Notes under the pieces: generated by a model
Database searches by the model: none
The model's input: the letters and a program-made list of their open reading frames with translations, nothing else
Told to the model about the DNA's origin: nothing
Made by a program: the position numbers and the translations under genes
Origin: Prosthecobacter fusiformis
GTDB lineage: Bacteria; Verrucomicrobiota; Verrucomicrobiia; Verrucomicrobiales; Verrucomicrobiaceae
DNA length: 64,000 bases
Assembly (NCBI RefSeq): GCF_004364345.1
Contig: NZ_SOCA01000002.1
Coordinates: 447,711 to 511,710 of the forward strand
Direction: 5' to 3'
In this document: piece after piece, positions 61,278 through 64,000 of the stretch
Layout of the letters: every line of letters begins with the position of its first letter
Numbering within the stretch: position 1 is the first letter of the stretch

Positions 61278-62519
61278 GTGTTTCGGGGTCTATTCGGCTC
61301 TAAAAGTGACCGGCCAGTCCCACCGAAGAATCAAATCGAGGTGGTCTGTCCGGCTTGCGGCGCGGCTCAATACGAGCCGCGTCTTGTTGTATCCACATTT
61401 TGTAAAAAATGTGGCGTGCATCTGAGCATCCAACGCAAGAAGGTCACCGCCTCCAGTGTGACCCGCTCTGGCGTGGGCATGCCTGATCCCTGGGCTGATT
61501 CCAATCTGGCTCATAAGCCTGCCCCGGCGACCACTCCAACGACGGCTAAAGAGCCTGAGATTGAGATTCCTGATCTGAAAGCGGATCCACTGGCTGCCGA
61601 GATGATCCAGCCTGTCTCTGACGAGGAAGCGGCCGAAGGAGGATTCGGGGTGTTTTTGAAGCAACAGGCGAATCCTGTTCCGGAGCCTGTGCCTGCCAGT
61701 GAAAAACCTCCTGTAGAAGATAAACCTGCTGAATTGCCAGCAGCCATTTCTGAAAAAGTCGAAGAAGCTAAAACGGAGCGGGAGCCAGTAGCGGAGACAC
61801 CTCCTGCAGCTTCAGTGGTGGCTCCTGTACCCACTGCCCGCCGCACGGGACCGTTGCCGCCCCGGGATGCGGATGATGAAGGCGCGAGTGTCGTCAAACG
61901 TCCCCAGTCCAATTCCCCGCCACCCACTCCCGCACCTGCGCCCATGAGCGCCAGCACGCTTCAGAAAATGAAGAGTGAGGGGATGTACCGGAACCAGTAT
62001 TTTAAAGATGCTGACTGCTTTGAGTGCGATCACTCCTTTAAAGTCAGCCGCTCGACGCGGTCCACCCATTGTCCTTCCTGCGGTGCCCTCATCGCTCTGG
62101 ACGATGTGGAGGTAAACATGCCTTCCGGCGATTCGATCAAGACCCGTGGGGACGTGCTCATCCGCAAACGTGGCCAAGTGTCAGCCGAAAGCATCATGTG
62201 CAAGGATCTCCGCTGCCAGGGGATCTTGGAAGCCAACGTCAAAGCGAGCGGCGACGCCATTTTCCGTGCCACGGGCAACATGATCGGTGAAGTTCACTGC
62301 CGGCGTTTCATCATCGAAAAAGGTTCCGATGTGGTCTTCCTCAATGGAATCCACGCGGAAGAAGTCGAAGTGCAGGCACGAGTCACAGCGACCATCTTTT
62401 CCAGCGGGTCCTTGGTCATCGGACCGAATGGTTCCGTTAATGGAGATGTGACAGCGCGCTCCGTATCGATTGAACCCGGTGGCGAGATCAATGGTGCGAT
62501 GAATATCGTGCGCAAGTAG
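61278..62519 (+). CDS. Zinc-ribbon bactofilin-like protein
   Basis: 413 residues from a GTG (VFRGLFGSKSDRP). A first zinc ribbon (CPACGAAQYEPRLVVSTFC then KKC) at about 24-45 is followed by a long Pro/Glu/Ala linker, a second ribbon (DCFECDHSFKVS...HCPSCGALI) at about 255-277, and a C-terminal bactofilin-type beta-helix (SIKTRGDVLIRKRGQVSAES; GILEANVKASGDAIFRATGN; VVFLNGIHAEEVEVQARVT; GSLVIGPNGSVNGDVTARS). It may cap or regulate the filament of its neighbour. Zinc-ribbon bactofilins are known but uncommon. Confidence 0.85.
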   Translation: MFRGLFGSKSDRPVPPKNQIEVVCPACGAAQYEPRLVVSTFCKKCGVHLSIQRKKVTASSVTRSGVGMPDPWADSNLAHKPAPATTPTTAKEPEIEIPDLKADPLAAEMIQPVSDEEAAEGGFGVFLKQQANPVPEPVPASEKPPVEDKPAELPAAISEKVEEAKTEREPVAETPPAASVVAPVPTARRTGPLPPRDADDEGASVVKRPQSNSPPPTPAPAPMSASTLQKMKSEGMYRNQYFKDADCFECDHSFKVSRSTRSTHCPSCGALIALDDVEVNMPSGDSIKTRGDVLIRKRGQVSAESIMCKDLRCQGILEANVKASGDAIFRATGNMIGEVHCRRFIIEKGSDVVFLNGIHAEEVEVQARVTATIFSSGSLVIGPNGSVNGDVTARSVSIEPGGEINGAMNIVRK

Positions 62520-62530
62520 TCTGGCCCGTG

Positions 62531-62558
62531 AGGCAGGCGGAGATGCTTTCCCCTGCCT
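62531..62558. terminator. Hairpin between convergent genes
   Basis: AGGCAGG...CCTGCCT, a perfect 7-bp stem with a 14-base loop, lies 12 bases after the bactofilin-like gene and 50 bases before the phoU stop. No T-run, so termination is only suspected. Confidence 0.45.
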
Positions 62559-62607
62559 GCTGTTAGGTGACAGTCACGCTAAATCTCGTGACGGCGGGAA
62601 ACGTTTG

Positions 62608-63303
62608 TTAGGTCGGCGTTGCCTGGCCCTGACGCTTGTTTTTGTCGAAGCGGATGTCTTCCGCACGCTCGATGAAGATGGTGTCTTCACAGATGTTTTT
62701 GGCGTGATCTCCCACGCGTTCGAGGAAACGGGCGATGAAAATGAGGTGTAGGTATCCTTCCAGCGGAGCCTGACGGGCCTCCATGACGCGAAGCAAAGCC
62801 TGGTCCACGGATTTTTCAGCAGCGTCCAGCTCTTTGTCCAGCAGGCGGCTGGCAGCGGCGGCATCCGCATCAGCATCGGTGAAGGCCTGGATACTGGTTT
62901 CCAGATTGCGGGCGCAAAGGTGATAGACAGGCTGGATCAACGTCAGTTCTGGAATCTCGGGCAGGAGATTGATGGAACGTGCGCGTTTAGCGATGCTGCC
63001 GGCTTGGTCTGAAATGCGCTCAAGATTGTTTGCCACGCGGATCGTGCCCATGACCTGACGGAGATCGTGAGCTGTCGGCTGGAATTTCAGAAGGATTTGC
63101 ATCCCTAACTGATCAATGTCTTTTTCCAGCTCATTGACATCCTGATCCGCTGCGATGGCAGCATTGCAGAGGTCACTGTTGCGTTCCAGGAGTCCACGCA
63201 TGGCGCTGGCGAGATTTCGCCGGGCCATGCTGGCCATGGTGAGTACCTGCTCACGCAGGCGGTTGAGGGCGTGATCGAATGTGGACAAAATATGCTCTTG
63301 CAT
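62608..63303 (-). CDS. phoU: Phosphate signalling complex protein PhoU
   Basis: 231 residues with two PhoU helical repeats (SAMRGLLERNSDLCNAAIAADQ; LLDKELDAAEKSVDQALLRVME) and metal-binding acidic runs. The central motif RVANNLERISDQAGSIAKRA and the C-terminal ARFLERVGDHAKNICEDTIF are the family signatures. PhoU curbs Pst phosphate uptake and PhoR signalling. No pst genes are in the window. Confidence 0.95.
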   Translation of the reverse strand: MQEHILSTFDHALNRLREQVLTMASMARRNLASAMRGLLERNSDLCNAAIAADQDVNELEKDIDQLGMQILLKFQPTAHDLRQVMGTIRVANNLERISDQAGSIAKRARSINLLPEIPELTLIQPVYHLCARNLETSIQAFTDADADAAAASRLLDKELDAAEKSVDQALLRVMEARQAPLEGYLHLIFIARFLERVGDHAKNICEDTIFIERAEDIRFDKNKRQGQATPT

Positions 63304-63327
63304 CAGTGGCGTAGGCTTGGGCTGAAA

Positions 63328-64000
63328 CTACATGGGCAGTGTGACATTTTCGACACCTAATTTAACGTCCTGATCCACCAATGCGACGACTGCATCGCCC
63401 TTGGGTTCCCGATTGGTGCGTTCGCAGAACTGGTCATAGGTGATGACTTCAAATTCGCCGTTGTCATATTCCAAAATGGCGGTGAGCGATTCCACCCAGT
63501 CCCCCGAATTCAGGTAGTGGGTATCTCCCACAACTTTGTTGGCGGGGCTGTGGATGTGACCGCAGATGATGCCTTTGCAGCCTTTGGCCTTGGCCAGTTC
63601 CTGGAGCTGCTCTTCGTATTTGCCAACAAAGCTGACGGCGGATTTGACCTTCAGTTTGACCCAGCGGCTGAGGGAAAAGCTGTCTTTGCCACGCACTCGG
63701 CGATACCAGTTGTAGGCGCGGTTGACCCGCAGGAGAAGGTTATAACCGATGCCGCCCAGTTTCGCGATCCAGGGGTGGTTGGTGGTGACGTGGTCAAAGC
63801 CATCGCCATGGACGACCAGGTAGTCCCCCCTCTGGGTGTGGTGAATGTGCTCGTCCGTGATGAGGAAATTGTCCAGCCGGATGGGAATGAAACGGTCCAG
63901 AATGTCATCATGGTTACCTCGCAGATAAATAATCTGGGTATTCTCCTTTTCCATCTTCTTCAGCACCGTGCGGATGAAATGGGTATGAGCTTTATTCCAG
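63328..64000 (-). CDS. UDP-2,3-diacylglucosamine diphosphatase-like phosphoesterase (partial)
   Basis: At least 223 codons; the reading frame continues past the window end with WNKAHTHFIRTVLKKM, so the start lies outside. Metal-site motifs GNHDD and VVHGDGFDHV, and the late CGHIHSP histidines, mark a calcineurin-like phosphoesterase. The length and segment ELAKAKGCKGIICGHIH fit the LpxH/YbbF-type hydrolase of lipid A biosynthesis. It ends 24 bases before phoU. Confidence 0.85.
   Translation of the reverse strand, partial: WNKAHTHFIRTVLKKMEKENTQIIYLRGNHDDILDRFIPIRLDNFLITDEHIHHTQRGDYLVVHGDGFDHVTTNHPWIAKLGGIGYNLLLRVNRAYNWYRRVRGKDSFSLSRWVKLKVKSAVSFVGKYEEQLQELAKAKGCKGIICGHIHSPANKVVGDTHYLNSGDWVESLTAILEYDNGEFEVITYDQFCERTNREPKGDAVVALVDQDVKLGVENVTLPM

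Noticed and set aside
1-64000. rRNA, tRNA or other classical RNA genes
   Set aside because: I scanned the intergenic regions by eye for tRNA-type arms with conserved GGTTCGA-like loops and for rRNA blocks and found none; a covariance search would be the proper test.

Overview
The window looks like a chromosomal segment of a Verrucomicrobiota bacterium, probably in or near Verrucomicrobiaceae (Prosthecobacter-like). This is inferred from gene content: DUF1549/DUF1553 and DUF1501 proteins, a large PVC-type c-type cytochrome with HEAT-like repeats, DUF1080 proteins, bactofilins and RHS debris, in moderately GC-rich DNA. No rRNA or tRNA was seen, so the assignment rests on protein families.

Layout. 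0-3.1 kb: end of a complex I operon (nuoL tail, nuoM, nuoN). 3.1-8.4 kb: a secreted thioredoxin-like protein with many carboxypeptidase-regulatory-like repeats, divergent from a DUF1549/DUF1553 protein. 8.5-10.2 kb: a P-loop kinase-like protein and a TPR protein. 10.2-16.3 kb: a tightly overlapping minus-strand lipid-modification cluster (FAD oxidoreductase, DUF1365, cyclopropane synthase, DUF1475, DUF2062, DUF1295, and a second methyltransferase resembling coclaurine N-methyltransferase). 16.4-25 kb: PVC cytochrome, hemB, SMUG1-like uracil glycosylase, PPP phosphatase, a large membrane protein that looks like an M48 peptidase without its zinc ligands, and a GreA-like factor. 25.5-34.4 kb: a DUF1080/cupredoxin/PA14 fusion, a small gene plus nucleotidyltransferase pair, a beta-propeller protein, menB, a PfkB kinase, and an OmpA-like/HhH envelope pair.

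34.4-40.3 kb is an AT-rich accessory island. It holds two near-identical copies of an unknown 157-aa gene, an RHS C-terminal remnant broken by one amber codon, an IS4-like transposase remnant, small membrane proteins, a zinc-knuckle/HNH-like protein and several families of short repeats. A 20-bp sequence from the 3' end of the gene left of the island recurs at its right edge.

40.3-45 kb: an AAA ATPase with TPRs, then menA-menC-menE with overlapping stops and starts; with menB at 30.3 kb these make part of menaquinone, the quinone partner expected for the complex I genes. 45-49 kb: IS110 remnant, an AlbA_2/HATPase/TPR protein, an SPW-repeat membrane protein and a 0.9 kb gene-free stretch with repeats. 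49.2-53 kb: a complete Tol-Pal-type operon (tolQ/exbB, tolR/exbD, TonB/TolA-like, tolB, pal-like). 53-64 kb: an acetyltransferase, a small lipoprotein, a hybrid histidine kinase with an ethylene-receptor-type sensor, the coaD-yceD-rpmF group, a thioesterase, a histidine phosphatase, a DUF1501 protein, two adjacent bactofilins (one with zinc ribbons), phoU and the end of an LpxH-like phosphoesterase.

The most unusual items are the ethylene-receptor-type kinase, the RHS/repeat island, the lipid cluster with two methyltransferases, the zinc-ligand-free M48-like protein, and a palindromic TCCCCA-N1/2-TGGGGA motif found in two distant long intergenic regions.
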